A stretch of DNA of 64,000 nucleotides from Bathynomus jamesi (GCA_023014485.1 JAJOZX010006148.1:186001-250000), one strand, 5' to 3'. Shown: positions 9,669-21,474, numbered from the stretch's first letter. Notes: generated from the sequence alone by a model not told the origin. Program-made: numbers and translations.

Positions 9669-9805
9669 CATGAGGGGATTGTTTAGCCTCCTTCGCAACA
9701 TCTAAGGTCATATATGACGGAGAGGACTTACAGTTTTCTGTGGGATCTGAACCAAGGGTCGCTCTTTAATTTGGACACAGAGGACAGTTTCCCACCCAAA
9801 GTAGC
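9669..9805 (-). mobile_element. 5S-rRNA-derived SINE fragment (minus orientation)
   Basis: The sequence matches, in reverse, the body of the more complete SINE at 27,475-27,712. It carries gggatctgaaccaagggtcgc and the cccaccc block that corresponds to the 5S box C region. It lacks the 5' part of the 5S head and is bordered by microsatellites on both sides. Confidence 0.6.
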
Positions 9806-9821
9806 TAAGTTCGTTGATCAA

Positions 9822-9857
<36 letters not shown>

Positions 9858-9924
9858 GTGTGTGTGGTCGCCAAAAACGAGTCTAGTTTGTTTAATTTAG
9901 ATGTTGCGAAGAATCTGACATAAA

Positions 9925-10690
9925 TTTTCGCGAAACATCATTATTTTCACAGAAGTTTGGAGTGTTTTTCGTGTGAACACACGTGTTAAATTTAACAGCC
10001 ATCGAGTTCAAGCCCCCTTTTAAGCTGTCCTTTGAAGTTTTCACGACCGATGTGATTTTCACCTTCCGTTCTGGAAATGTGCGAGGGTTATTTCTGTACG
10101 CATTGTCTTTGAGGAATCACCATACGAAACTGCATCGGTTCAGATGATGAGAGTGAGGGGGACAAGACCATCCAAAACGGCCATGAATTGGAATTGAGAT
10201 TACACGACTATTAAATCGTGTCTGGATACCGTTATAAACCAACATTACATTTCATAACCTAATTTAAACTATATAAAAAAAAAACAACTCCGAAGTTCCT
10301 TAAAAATAATGTGTCGGAAATATTTATGCGTGAAATACGTCCAAACATGAATTAATCAAAATAAAACGTCCTTTTTGGAAACCCTGTAAATAACTCCTTA
10401 ATGAAAAAGTTCATTAGCGTTTTGAGTGTTAATTTCTACTTCGGAACTCTTTTCTAACAACTTTTTTTTCTTATATACGAATAGGATTAATTCAAGGGAC
10501 ACTAAATAAAAGGATAAACACTCAAACTTTAAGATGAATGAAGATTCATTTTAATTGCCAATTATTACGTAGTCGAAATGAAACCATACGAAAATACTCG
10601 AAATTTTTTTTTTTTTGAAGAAGCCACAAGTGCGCATCTTTCTATTGTTGTTCTCTTATCGTCAGTTTCACCCCTCAACCCATTTTAAAA
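9925..10690. other. Intergenic stretch, no gene recognised
   Basis: AT-rich, with no frame showing protein-like composition. It includes a poly-T run near 10,600 and ends in a (TA)n tract (10,698-10,753) abutting the Tc1 element. Confidence 0.5.
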
Positions 10691-10693
10691 CTT

Positions 10694-10753
<60 letters not shown>

Positions 10754-10754
<1 letters not shown>

Positions 10755-12522
10755 GTGTCATTCAAAAGTCTGCGTCCACGTTATAATCACCCAATTTATT
10801 GTAAATTGTACAAATATACAGTATATGATAATTACAACAAAATTTGATTTTTTATTGTTACATTATTTGCTTCTAAATGTAATTATTATACATTAGTGAA
10901 TAAATTAACAATTTAATGGCATAATCTTGTTGATAATCGATATGACCTCCTTTTGCTTTAATGACATCTTCCACTCTGTGAGGCATAGATTCGACAAGTT
11001 TCTGGATAACATCTTATGCTATGCCGTTCCAACATTCTTCTACATTCTCTCAGAAAGAATCGAGAGAAGTTATATTCTTTTTAGCTTTCACTCTTCAAAT
11101 GGTTCCAAAGATGCTCTATTGGATTAAGATCAGGACTTTGTGGAGGAAACTTCATAATTTGTAGAACACCTTCATCTTTTTTCTTGTTGAGATAGTTCGT
11201 GCAAAGGTTAGAAGTGTGCTTGGGGTCGTTATCCTACTGGAAAATGAATCCTTGACAACAAAGCCTCACTCCTGATGGTATTGCGCGTCTCACTGTTATG
11301 GAGTGGTACTTCTCTTTTGTGAGAGTGTAAGTGATTCTGTGAAGATCTCCAACTCCAGAATAATTGAAACAACCCCAAACTTGAATGTTGCCTCTATCAT
11401 GTTTTAGTGAATGTTTTATGCGGGGATCTATCAGTTTTTCGTTGGTTCTACGTCTAACATAAACTCTTCTATGAGACTCAAAAAGTTCCACTTTTGATTC
11501 ATCAGTAAAAAGAACTTTTCCAGTCGTCTACAGTAAAACTTCGATATTCTCTTGCCCACTCCAATCTTTTAGCCTTATTTTGTTTCCTCAGTAGTGGTTT
11601 GGACCACAGCAACTCTGCCATGAAGACCAGCTTTTATGAGTCTTCTTTTTATAGTACTTGTACTTATTGGAGAGTCCCGTTGTTCATTCAACTGTGCCTG
11701 AATCTGTGTAGCTGTAGCTTTTCTGTCACGCAGTGATGTAACCTTGATGTAATGATCCTCAGAATCACAGAGACGTCAACCTTGAAGTATGAAAATCCGT
11801 GAGATTTTGCCTGATTTTGATAACTGGAAACATATCCCACATAAGGGAGTTTGAGAGCCTGTGCTTGATTTTGATAACTGGAAACATATCCCACATCACA
11901 AGGGAGTTTGAGACTTAAAATCCGTGAGAGTTGATATGTCTGGAAGAGCACGATCGAGATTCTTTATGTCTGCTTATAGTTCTTTGGACGGCCCCTTTTG
12001 AAACATTAATTTTTGCCGAGAACTGGCGCTGGGACATTCCCTCTCTTAAAAGGGCAATTATTTGTTCTCTCTGGGATAAACTTAGTTCCTTTAGACATTT
12101 CAATTACGGCCTCTAAAGAGAGAATAGAGAAAATTATTAATTATTTTTTAATCAAATTGCTACAATGTCGTTGACTAATTAATTTTATCAGTTATAATAG
12201 ACCAGTTGTTAAAATTACTGTATAAATACACTATTTTGAGGATTAGTAACATTTGGCTATGGTCTGTCACCAATACCTAGGTTAAAATCTGTGTTATTAT
12301 ACTGCAAAGAAAGAACGTAACAGGACCAAAAAGGACCATTTTCATTAATGTGTCCTTTCTTATGAAATAAAAGCTACATTACTTACGCATGTAGTAGAAT
12401 ATATGAAATGCCATTTCTTGTAAGAGAAAATACCTTAATATAGCGGACATACTTTCTCAGAGTTGTATTATTTTCTAGAAATTGTCTAAAACTGAGGTGG
12501 ACGCAGACTTTTGAACGCCACT
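10754..12522 (-). mobile_element. Tc1-type DNA transposon, decayed
   Basis: Inverted ends are clear: left agtgtcattcaaaagtctg continuing cgtccacg, and right, reverse-complemented, agtggcgttcaaaagtctg continuing cgtccacc. The left end sits at a TA tract as expected for a TA-targeting element. The length of 1.77 kb is normal for Tc1 relatives. A 45-base block (gataactggaaacatatccc and flanks) is duplicated at about 11,818 and 11,873. Confidence 0.85.
10930..12103 (-). pseudogene. Tc1-type transposase pseudogene
   Basis: The N-terminal helix-turn-helix is open at 11,915-12,103 (LSQREQIIALLREGMSQRQF). The first catalytic block FTDESKVELF lies near 11,500. The second block DNDPKHTS near 11,205 has its preceding Gln codon changed to TAG. 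The third block SPDLNPIEHLWN lies near 11,120. The C-terminal W.GI...LV.SMP..V segment is near 11,000. Several frame changes and the internal 45-base duplication make it non-functional. It lies inside matched inverted repeats. Confidence 0.85.
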
Positions 12523-12538
12523 GTGTGTGTGTGTGTAC

Positions 12539-12581
<43 letters not shown>

Positions 12582-12613
12582 GATGCAAACCCAAAAGACG
12601 CGCATCATAGGAA

Positions 12614-12894
12614 TTTTTAGTGTTGATTATAATATTTTTTTCTTTTCTTTTAGGTAGGGGATGGCTGCGAAATTAACAACAGACGAGAGGGTGAGCTTGG
12701 TTTTAATGTATGGAATACTAGGTACAACAAATCGATGAATCGGTACAGAATCTGTACCGCATTCTGTACCGATTCATCGATTTGTTGTACCTACTATTCC
12801 ATATATTAAAACCAAGCTCGCCTTCTCGTCTATTGTTAATTTCGCAGCCATCCCCTACAAAAAAGAAAAAAAATAATATAATCAACACTGAAAA
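12614..12894. repeat. 281-base palindrome carrying a transposase N-terminus on both arms
   Basis: Left arm 12,614-12,750 and right arm 12,761-12,894 are near-perfect reverse complements, with a hairpin centre (cggtacagaatctgtaccg). Each arm, read inward from atggctgcgaaattaac, encodes MAAKLTTDERVSLVLMYGIL, a Tc/mariner-like transposase start. A snap-back of a transposon 5' end is the simplest reading. Confidence 0.85.
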
Positions 12895-13375
12895 TTAGTG
12901 GTGGACCGGATATCCGCATCCGCACTCCTGACTGCGGATGTTATGCGGATATTACCTCCAGTAAATTATGCAATTTACAATTAAATTAGCTTATAAAGTA
13001 GCTTATAAGGCCCAGTCACGCACATTTCATGTAAAGTATTAATTAATTATTAATGAACAAAAATATATAAACCTCAAAATATAAATACCTGGTAACACAA
13101 AAAATTGAATGGAACTTGTTTCATTCAATTTTCTGTGGCTGAAACTCTTGAGAAAGTTATTATTTTTATCATAATGAAAACATTAATATTAATTTTAATT
13201 CTTATGCATTTTCTGCCATAATAGTAACATCACGAAATTTTAAAAATTGTCATATACTCATAATTCTATATTATATTGATAGATTAACTAAATATCCGCA
13301 TCCGCAGATATTGAAATTAAAAATCCGCATCCCCATCCGCAGATGTTGAAAAACTGACATCCGGTCCACCACTAA
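12895..13375. mobile_element. hAT-type MITE with ATCCGC subterminal repeats
   Basis: The ends ttagtggtggaccggat and atccggtccaccactaa are inverted repeats. Inside both ends are several copies of ATCCGCATCCGC or its complement. The body is AT-rich and non-coding. The same design is seen in the larger element at 45,877-47,173, which carries hAT transposase remnants. It starts directly at the end of the adjoining palindrome and is followed by (TA)n. Confidence 0.75.
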
Positions 13376-13383
13376 TATATATA

Positions 13384-13421
<38 letters not shown>

Positions 13422-13526
13422 CCCAAATTCGCCCTTCCTTGCGTGCAAGAAGTAACTAGAGAAAGAAGGAAAGGAATTTAATGGACAAATTAGAGTCAAG
13501 TTTATTGTCATTAAACAAACCTTATA

Positions 13527-14935
13527 CAGGGTGAGTCAGGACGAAATGTCATAATTTCCTAAGCTTATAGCTGAGATCATTCCCAGTCAGAAACTTCATA
13601 TGAACATAGGTCCGATTCCTAACGGTTATGGAGCTATGGATGTTTGAATGTTTAAAAATAAGAATAAGCGAACAAATAGCTGCTAAAGTTTTTATTCATG
13701 AATTTACAAGAAATTGCAATAACTGTTCAAAATGACTACCCTCGGCCTCAATACACATCGCGGCTCGTCTGTGAATCGCGCGTGTAGCTCGCATTAGTTC
13801 ATTTCGATTGTCCTTTATGAAGGCTGCAGCATCCAAAATGCGACGGAGCAACGCATTTCGTGTTTCCACTTTTATCTGGTACACCAGCTCGTTCATGCGA
13901 CCCCACAGATAAAAATCTATAGGGGTTAGGTCCGGAGACCTGGGTGCCGGCAGTGGGTGGCCAATTTTGTGCACCACCACGGCCAAAGGTACAACTTCTA
14001 ACAGTGGTGACAGTTCGTCTTCCAGAAATCGTAGATAAATGTCACCTGTAAGACCACCTTCGAAGATAAACGGACCAATCAGCTGACCGTAGAGAATACC
14101 ACACCACACATTGACACTGAGCCGATGATGAAAATTACTTTCCACAATGGCATGAGGATTCGTTTCTGACCACACATGTGAATTGCTAGTGTTGTTGACA
14201 CCGTCGCGAGTAAATTGAGCCTCATCACAGAACAAGACGTATCGATGCAATTGTCGATCGGCATTGAGCCAATTACAAAATTCCAGCCGTTGGGCACGAT
14301 CCCCAGGTTGGAGGTGCTGAACGCGCTGTACGTGGCATGGATACATGCCTTCTTCGTGTAACGTTCTACATACTCTCGTTTGAGGAACTCTAAGACGTGT
14401 GGAAATCCTTCGCGTACTAACATGAGGACTCCGCTGTACCATCTGAATAATGTTTTCTTGTTCAGCCACATCTTGTTGTATCGGACGCTCAGATAAAACA
14501 GTAATGCTAGGAAATGAACCGCTCTCTCGCAATCTCCGGAAAACGTTGCTAAACACTCGTCGATCCGGAATTTTTCGATTTGGAAAACGTCGCTGGTATT
14601 CAGCGACAGCCGCAGTAGTATTTCCATAGCAAGATCCGTAAACATACACCATATCGGCATATTCGGCATTTGAAAACGTAAAAGGCATACTGAACGCACA
14701 AAACATCAACTGCACGCTGTGGAACACAACACTCTACGGCGTAGTTAGTTCGGTTGGGTAAGTAAGTGTCAATTCAGTTCAAGAGCACGCATGCGCAATA
14801 CGCATGCTTGAAATTCAAACATCCATAGTTCCATAACCGTTAAGAATCGGACCTATGTTCATATGAAGTTTTTGACTGGGAATGACCTCAGCTATAAGCT
14901 CCCGAAGTTATGACATTTCGTCGTGACTCACCCTG
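13527..14935 (-). mobile_element. IS630/mariner-like element with long (about 125-base) inverted repeats
   Basis: CAGGGTGAGTCAGGACGAAA at 13,527 mirrors the right end ...CACCCTG at 14,935, and both are flanked by TA. The inverted repeats extend about 125 bases with few differences. The element encodes one minus-strand ORF. Confidence 0.9.
13696..14727 (-). CDS. Transposase with DUF4817-like HTH; middle catalytic block deleted
   Basis: The uninterrupted ORF of 343 residues probably starts at the internal MPFTFSNAEYADMV rather than at the first ATG. The N-terminal HTH (residues about 15-75) is of the type seen in arthropod DUF4817 transposases. The first acidic block is VLFCDEAQFT. The third is PAPRSPDLTPIDFYLWG. 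The segment between, which in relatives contains the second aspartate (QDGAPAH-type), is missing. The chain jumps from EVVPLAVVVHK to IGHPLPAPRSP. The protein could still bind element ends but should not cut DNA. An in-frame internal deletion with no other damage is unusual. Confidence 0.85.
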   Translation of the reverse strand: MFHSVQLMFCAFSMPFTFSNAEYADMVYVYGSCYGNTTAAVAEYQRRFPNRKIPDRRVFSNVFRRLRESGSFPSITVLSERPIQQDVAEQENIIQMVQRSPHVSTRRISTRLRVPQTRVCRTLHEEGMYPCHVQRVQHLQPGDRAQRLEFCNWLNADRQLHRYVLFCDEAQFTRDGVNNTSNSHVWSETNPHAIVESNFHHRLSVNVWCGILYGQLIGPFIFEGGLTGDIYLRFLEDELSPLLEVVPLAVVVHKIGHPLPAPRSPDLTPIDFYLWGRMNELVYQIKVETRNALLRRILDAAAFIKDNRNELMRATRAIHRRAAMCIEAEGSHFEQLLQFLVNS

Positions 14936-15129
14936 TATATGTTTATGTAGTTGAGAGGCTAGCAAGTTAATTAGAACATAACTATGTAGCAGAAGAAAAC
15001 GAACAAATCTACGCAGTGGCGAATCTTCATCATCATGCAGGGAACGCTCCCAAGTCCCGCAACTTCATATCTGTGAATTAATCTTTCCATTCTTATCATT
15101 CCACACAAAACGAGAAGTCCAAAGGGTGT

Positions 15130-15177
<48 letters not shown>

Positions 15178-15205
15178 CTGTTTTCTATACATCAAATTAA
15201 ATGCT

Positions 15206-15280
<75 letters not shown>

Positions 15281-15285
15281 TTTCA
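15130..15285. repeat. Microsatellites (TA)n, (CA)n, (TA)n, (GA)n
   Basis: Consecutive TA, CA, TA and GA runs flank a short unique piece. Confidence 0.95.
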
Positions 15286-15639
15286 TTACGTTGCGTCTTT
15301 TTCTACGAACGAACTTGCATGCGACTTACAAAATATAAAACAATAGTCGGTTATTGGCAATATCAAAGTTTTCCAGGGATTTCACATTTTATCTGACTTT
15401 TGCTTCACTATCTTCCATAATCAGCATTCCTTCTTGTTTTCCTTTCATTATTAAATTATTATTAAATGGCAACATTCTGTTAGTGTAATAATAACTTGGA
15501 ATTTATTTTCCTAATTCGCGTTGGTAACTTTTTTGTTTTCCATTTATGTTGCAATTACGTTTATGTGTTCGTTGTTTTCTGTGGGCACTAATGGAAAAAA
15601 TATGGAAATACTATTATGCAAAACTCTGAAATGATGTTT

Positions 15640-15645
15640 TAATAA

Positions 15646-15678
<33 letters not shown>

Positions 15679-15745
15679 GTTGTGTGTGTGTGTGTGTGTG
15701 TAAAGTGTGTGGGTGTGTGAGAGAGAGAAAGAGAGAGAGAAACTC
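15640..15745. repeat. Microsatellites (TA)n-(TG)n-(GA)n
   Basis: Simple repeats; ORFs across them are artefacts. The bases 15,286-15,640 between tracts hold nothing recognisable. Confidence 0.9.
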
Positions 15746-15804
15746 ACGTATTAACCCATTTTGCGTGACACCATTGTTTCGGTTTCTAACGTGGTGGGTG
15801 GGAG

Positions 15805-15950
15805 GGGCTAACGTCTGTCTCCTTCGCAACATCTAAGATCATACGACGAAGGGGACCTACAGCTTTGCTTGGGATCCAAACCACAGATCGCTACATATGC
15901 TGGACGCAAAGAGCGGTTCCCCGTCCAACATCTAACCAGACCCATTGCCC
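15805..15950 (-). mobile_element. 5S-derived SINE fragment (minus orientation)
   Basis: Shares ccttcgcaacatctaagatc with the copy at 9,669 and gggatccaaaccacagatcg with the body of the copy at 27,475 (reverse complement). The 5S head is mostly missing. Confidence 0.6.
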
Positions 15951-16340
15951 TTTAACCTCGCTCATCGACAACAAATAGCGTTAGACATTTACCACGCACG
16001 ACGTATCCCTGCTAAAGTCCGACAAAACACGTATCAAAGTACTGTATATTATAAACATTGTACTTTGGCTTAAACTTAATTCTGAGTGTAATTACGATAA
16101 ACACTCCATTGGTAACATATCGGAAATATAAACATACTTTAAGCATTTGTTGGCTAGAAATATATAAAATCGATAACTGTCATATATATCTGCTGTGAAA
16201 CATACTCAGGTTTCAGTACTTTTATGCGCCCAATTTTTTTTTTTTTTTTTGTAAGTCGGAAATTCGTCTGCTCGTGACGTCATATGCAAACAAAAAAGGT
16301 TTTATTAGGTTCACTGCACGATATGTACGATACTTTAACC
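15951..16340. other. Stretch without recognisable features
   Basis: AT-rich, with a T17 run near 16,240. No protein-like frame and no repeat match inside the window. Confidence 0.5.
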
Positions 16341-16341
16341 C

Positions 16342-16594
16342 TTATTTCATAACCTAGGTAAAATATACCGGATCCCCTAGCCTTCGTTAGTTAGTCTTAT
16401 AAGGCTAACTAACGAAAATATCACGACTTAACCTAACCACTCGTTAGGTCAACTGTACGCCCTTGACGATTGGTTAGGTTAAGTCGTGATATTTTCGTTA
16501 ATTAGCCTTATAATGCTAACTAAAGAAGGCTCGGGGCCCTGATCTTCAGTGATCCAATATACCCTTGGTATAATTTGCCATGGTTATGAAATAA
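16342..16594. mobile_element. Fold-back element (253 bases)
   Basis: Outer arms ttatttcataacc / ggttatgaaataa enclose stronger inner arms at 16,381-16,438 and 16,472-16,539. These match over almost 60 bases (core: acgaaaatatcacgactta). The spacer contains ctgtacgcccttgacgattg, which recurs in the MITE at 17,434. Confidence 0.8.
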
Positions 16595-16599
16595 TTGTT

Positions 16600-17430
16600 A
16601 ATAACTAAGGGCTTTTATTTTTCATAAATATTTAAACTAATCTTACTTTACTCTCTTTAATCTTTATCCCAACAAATTCCTTTTGCAGATCAACTGAAGA
16701 GACGTGGGCGTGAAATCTGGCGTGTTTTCTACTTATAAAAACGACGACGATTTGATAAATTAAGTAAATTCGTTGTATTTACCACCGAGATAAAAACTAT
16801 TGTAACTTCTTTATTTTCGTCTTTAATGGGTGATTAAACTTTGATACAAGGAGAAAAATCGAGGACGGAATTCTGAGGAGGTTATATACAACTAAACGTC
16901 GGATAAGCTTCACAGACGTCACATCGAAAGTGCATTTTGAATTAATTATTAGAAAGTCAAGACAAAAGGCACAGCAGATTACGCGACGATTCCTTGTGAC
17001 AAAAACAGAGAAACGGTCCAACAATTTTATTGGGAATCTGCTGAGACCTATTTAACAGTGCACACGCATCCTGTATACTGTCGGTGGAGGTGTAACAGTA
17101 TTAGGGGCTGGTGACCGGCAGGAGGTACCTCCTGGATCAGTGCCTCTTTTTTTTCAATTAGTTCCAGTGTAAGAGGTTGAGATATTGTATAATTCAGTTT
17201 AAATATTGAATTTAACAGTACGATTGTCTTTGGCATTCATCTAAGAAATGATACGACGATGAAATGATGACTACTTCTATATAATAAATAAATAAAATTC
17301 TTAAAAACAACGCATAGAGTAGAATCTAGTGCATAGCATTTCAAGCTATCATTCAGTTCTCACTGACCTTTAATGAGTAATTGGGTACACGATATAAATG
17401 TACGCATGGTTTGAAATAACTTTAAAACCA
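16600..17430. other. Intergenic stretch, nothing recognised
   Basis: The two longest minus-strand frames (16,797-17,024 and 17,048-17,236) have no family-like motifs, and I do not treat them as genes. Confidence 0.5.
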
Positions 17431-17433
17431 TTC

Positions 17434-17784
17434 GGATCAATGAAAGAAAGCCACCCCAAAAGTTTCTAGTAAACAATGCCACCCTAAAAAATGATCAAGT
17501 AAACAATGCCCCCCCCCCAAATTCACTAAAGTAAAGAATGTAAGTAAAAACACCTTCATGAGGAATTGTTTATTATTTATTACTGTATGCCCTTAATGAT
17601 TGGTTAGGTTAAGTCATGATATTTTCATTTAAACTAACTAAAATATCACAACTTAACCTAACCTAACCTAAATAACCTACCTACCTAAATAATTTACAGC
17701 AATGAAAGAAAGCCATCCCCGAATTGTGTCAATGAAAGAAAGCCACCCCCGACCCGTTTGGGGGTGGCTTTCTTTCATTGATCC
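17434..17784. mobile_element. MITE with ggatcaatgaaagaaagcc ends
   Basis: The terminal inverted repeat GGATCAATGAAAGAAAGCC(ACCCC) occurs at 17,434 and in reverse at 17,784. The flanks aaccattc and aactattc match 7/8, consistent with an 8-base target duplication (hAT-like). Near the right end the terminal motif occurs twice more, and with the end itself forms a 53-base hairpin (17,729-17,781). The interior shares its core with the fold-back at 16,342. Confidence 0.75.
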
Positions 17785-17789
17785 AACTA

Positions 17790-18840
17790 TTCCTTTCATT
17801 AAACGTTTTCCTACTTTACCATAATTTTTCTTTAACAACAGTTATCTGTCAGCGGTGGCTGGCGGAAGAAGAACTTGTCCATTCTATACTTTACTACTAT
17901 TCTACTATTTCTGTGTGAAAGCTTTACACCACACTTTAAAGCGTAAGCATGGTAGGAGTATTTTTAGTTCTCCTTATTTTTAGTTATTCTGTCTCGTTTC
18001 TTTATTTTTCTTTCATAGCTTCTCTCTCAGGCTAGTCTTTAACTACTACTTTTTTTTTCTAATTTAGCGAATTAAAACTTTCGGTACACTGCAAATTAAA
18101 ATAGAACACCAAGTAAATAGGTTAGATAGGGATAAAATGCAATTTTTTTTTTTTATTGAAAGAAACTTCTTTTCTATTTGAGGGTCCCCCTAAAATGAAC
18201 AGGTTTGGGATTTCGATGAACGACTTCCCACGAACAAACTTGAATCGACACAGATAAATTAATCAACTTCGCCTTAATATGTAAACCAGTTCATGCCATA
18301 GCTAACCATCTTGCGAAGTTTGAACCCTGTAATTCCGTCAAATTTACAGTTTCTGAAATGTTCTCAGAACCAAATTTATCGAAGTAATAACAACAACAAA
18401 AATAAAAATTTGAACGCTTCCCGAACGGGAAGTGAGGAACTTTCTGGTAATAATAATTCACACATATTAAAACCGATGTTAAAAAAAATATATAGAAAAA
18501 AGTTGAAAACAAAAAAATAGGATTAAAAACATAAAAATGGCGTTTCGAGCTATTCCCATCCCCTGACCCACTCTCCACAAGAAAAAAAAACTATGGCGCC
18601 TCTTCAAATGAGGCTTTACTCTATGACCGAGAAAGGATATGAAAAAAAACGACTGAAAAGGCGCCATACTATAGTATTTAATTTCAGTCAATAATGATAA
18701 TAATAATGATAATAATAATAATAATAATAATTGTGAGAAAGTATGTTCATTGCAATTAAATAATTAATATTTTTTTAATTTTAAATTAAAATTTATCTTT
18801 ATTTAGAAGGGGCAAATGAATGTAGTGTAACTTGATTATT
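17790..18840. other. Intergenic stretch, nothing coding
   Basis: AT-rich, with poly-A/T runs and a (TAA)n-like tract at about 18,690-18,730. No gene or element ends recognised. Confidence 0.5.
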
Positions 18841-18846
18841 GGTGTA

Positions 18847-19011
18847 CAGTGTCAATAAGTTCACAAAATTTTTTAAAAATCATTAAAAAAAATTTAATTT
18901 TATTATATTGTTGCAAAATAGATTAAAATATACAAAAACAAAAACAAAATTCCATTTAGTGATTTTTTTGTTTTTAAAAAAAACTTTCAAGTGAACTTTT
19001 TTCCGAAACTG
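18847..19011. mobile_element. Small Tc1-like MITE candidate
   Basis: Left end cagtgtcaataagttcac and right end gtgaacttttttccgaaactg are imperfect inverted repeats, and a TA precedes the left end. A similar end (cagtttcggaaaaaagttt) is at 30,598. Confidence 0.4.
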
Positions 19012-19274
19012 TGCATCGTATTTGCGCGAAATTTGCGCATGCGCGCAATTAACAAAAACAGCAGATAAAATTAAGAAAAGAAGAACGCAAACTGAACAAA
19101 ATGATTACTGTTTTTTCATAAAAACAAAACGATATAATAAAAAGACCGTTTTTCTTTTCGGTTTGAATTCGCTAAGTCATTTGCTCATTTATTTCATCAA
19201 AATCTCTAAAATAAAATTCAAACGCTTAAATATAAATAATGTGAAGAAATTACAAGCTAGGAAAAAAGTTCTCA

Positions 19275-19774
19275 TAATCTTCTATAAATAGAAATATTAT
19301 CCTCTATTTTGTCCATTCGCTCAAACAAAATGAAGTATTGAAGACCATATCTTCTACCAAAAGAAGCTATGTACTATTAAAAGAAATTATTCTATCACCT
19401 AAAAAGAACTTTGATATACAAAAAGAAGGAGAAATCTTCCCTGAAACGCATCGTCAAAAAGAAGTTATTTCATCTAAATTAAGAAAGTTTTAATTTGAGC
19501 GTAGGAGTTAATTTAGCTTTTCTGGAAACTTGCACTCTCCCTCCCGCAGGTACTTTACGTATATATCATATCAAATTTAAAACAAAGCTGTATAAAATAT
19601 AGGCCAAAATATATGCCAACTAAATTGAATATACAAAACAAAAACTAAAAACTACATAACATAATTGACAATTTATTAGAAGGAGAAATTAATTTTAAAT
19701 ATTAGGGTATATAAACCGTAATTAATAATGTAAAATTCTTTATTTCAAAAATTTCAAAAAAATAATAATTTAAG

Positions 19775-19825
<51 letters not shown>

Positions 19826-20150
19826 AAATGGGCAGAAAACAAAGACTTCCCGCAACCTTCTATACATAGAAATATTATCTTCTATTGTCTCAAATCACTC
19901 AAAAAAGAAGTTTTGAAGACCATATCTTCTGTCTAAAGAAGTTATGTATCATTAGAAGTTATTATATCATTCATCACGAAGCTTTCATACCCAAAAGGAA
20001 AACTTCCCTTAGAATGCACCCTCAAAAAGAAGTTATAAGTTCTAAATTTAGGTTTTCTTTTGGGTGTGAGGTAGAGCGTGTGATAACTCCCAAATTTGGT
20101 GGGATTATTTCTTTTAGTGAGGTAGCACTTTTGGTACCCCCAGAACATTG
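19275..20150. repeat. Diverged direct repeat pair around a (GT)n tract
   Basis: 19,275-19,500 and 19,855-20,075 share tagaaatattat, attgaagaccatatcttct-like and aaaaagaagtta segments in the same order. Divergence is about 25-30% by eye. A (GT)n run at 19,778-19,824 lies between them. They could be two copies of one short element or remains of an old LTR-type pair. Confidence 0.55.
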
Positions 20151-21432
20151 AAAATTTATATACAAAATTTTAGAAATATTTTTACTGTCAGAAAAGAGTT
20201 ATGTTAGTCCCAATTTGGTTAGGGTATGCCAGGTTAGGTCAGCTAAAGTTAGTTTAAGTTAAGTTAGGTTCGGTTAGCTAGTGCCTCACTATTTAAGCAC
20301 TTAACAGAAAACCTCCTCTTCGAGCTCACAAGTGCGTCCGTAACATTACATCCTTCTTGGTCCGATATGACACCAAGGTTAGGTTAATATATGAAATTCA
20401 GAAAGTTGGTACCTCGCTTATGCGGGTATGCGCACATGCATGTGCGGTGTGTGTGTGTGTGGTCTTTGCTTCCCTAGGAATCGCGACAATCTTTAAGATG
20501 CATACTGAACCCATCGCGACACGAACGTGTGTATTTATCACGACATTAGCAGTGTCGCGGTGGTTTACGCAATTTTTTATCGTGAAAAAAAGGAATATAA
20601 TTAAGGTGAGGTTAAGCTGGGTTAGGTTACGCTACATTAGGTAAGGTTTGTTTAGGTTTGGTTAAAATTATTAAGTTTTTTAGATTGGATAAATGTCGCA
20701 ATACATAATTGAATATGTGAAAGTGTCACAGTTTTGTAGGGTAGCCAAACATGTATATGTGTATGTGATCAAATGTCTCACATTGCAGGATCTTTCAAAT
20801 GAATTAAAATACGAACAAAGTTGCTGTTTTTTTTAAATACTTTTAAAATTAATTCATAAATAAAACAAAAAAAAACCTACTTTAAACTTTGCATAGATTG
20901 TGACGCATTTCAAAAACCTGAAAGTTATTCAATTAATTTTGTCATTAATTATGATAACAAACTTTAACAAAAAGTATTCAATTAATTTACATGCGTTATA
21001 TAATGTTGTGAAAAAAAATAATAAAATGGCGCTTTCGTTTCTCTCTCTCTCTCCTAATGTATGATTCATAAACCGTAATTGCTTTGAGATAAATGAATCC
21101 TTATTGGAACCTTTTTCTCAGTACGTTCACCATTTTCGCGAAAAGTAAATTTCTTCCTCTTTCAATTGGCACTTGAAGTCTTCAACTTCCCTCTGAGGGA
21201 ATTTTAAGGTAAGGGAACACCATCCGATCGGTTATGGCTCCATTCCCTTAGTAAATCGAAGCCAAAAGAGCCAAACTCGCCCTTAGCATTGATTGGATTA
21301 CGCTTCATATTTATTTTTTGCCACTTTTCTTTATTAAAATGTTCCCAAGCAGAAAATGAAGTTAAATATATTGGAATTTGATTAGGAATTTTTTTTATTA
21401 TACTCTATTTTTTAACAATTTAATCAGTGTTC

Positions 21433-21474
<42 letters not shown>

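Noticed and set aside
9550..9670. CRISPR-like or satellite array
   Set aside because: Simple dinucleotide repeats without unique spacers; eukaryotic microsatellite.
17640..17690. Telomere-like TTAGG tract
   Set aside because: Only three imperfect units (cctaacctaacctaa) occur, inside a MITE; no array.
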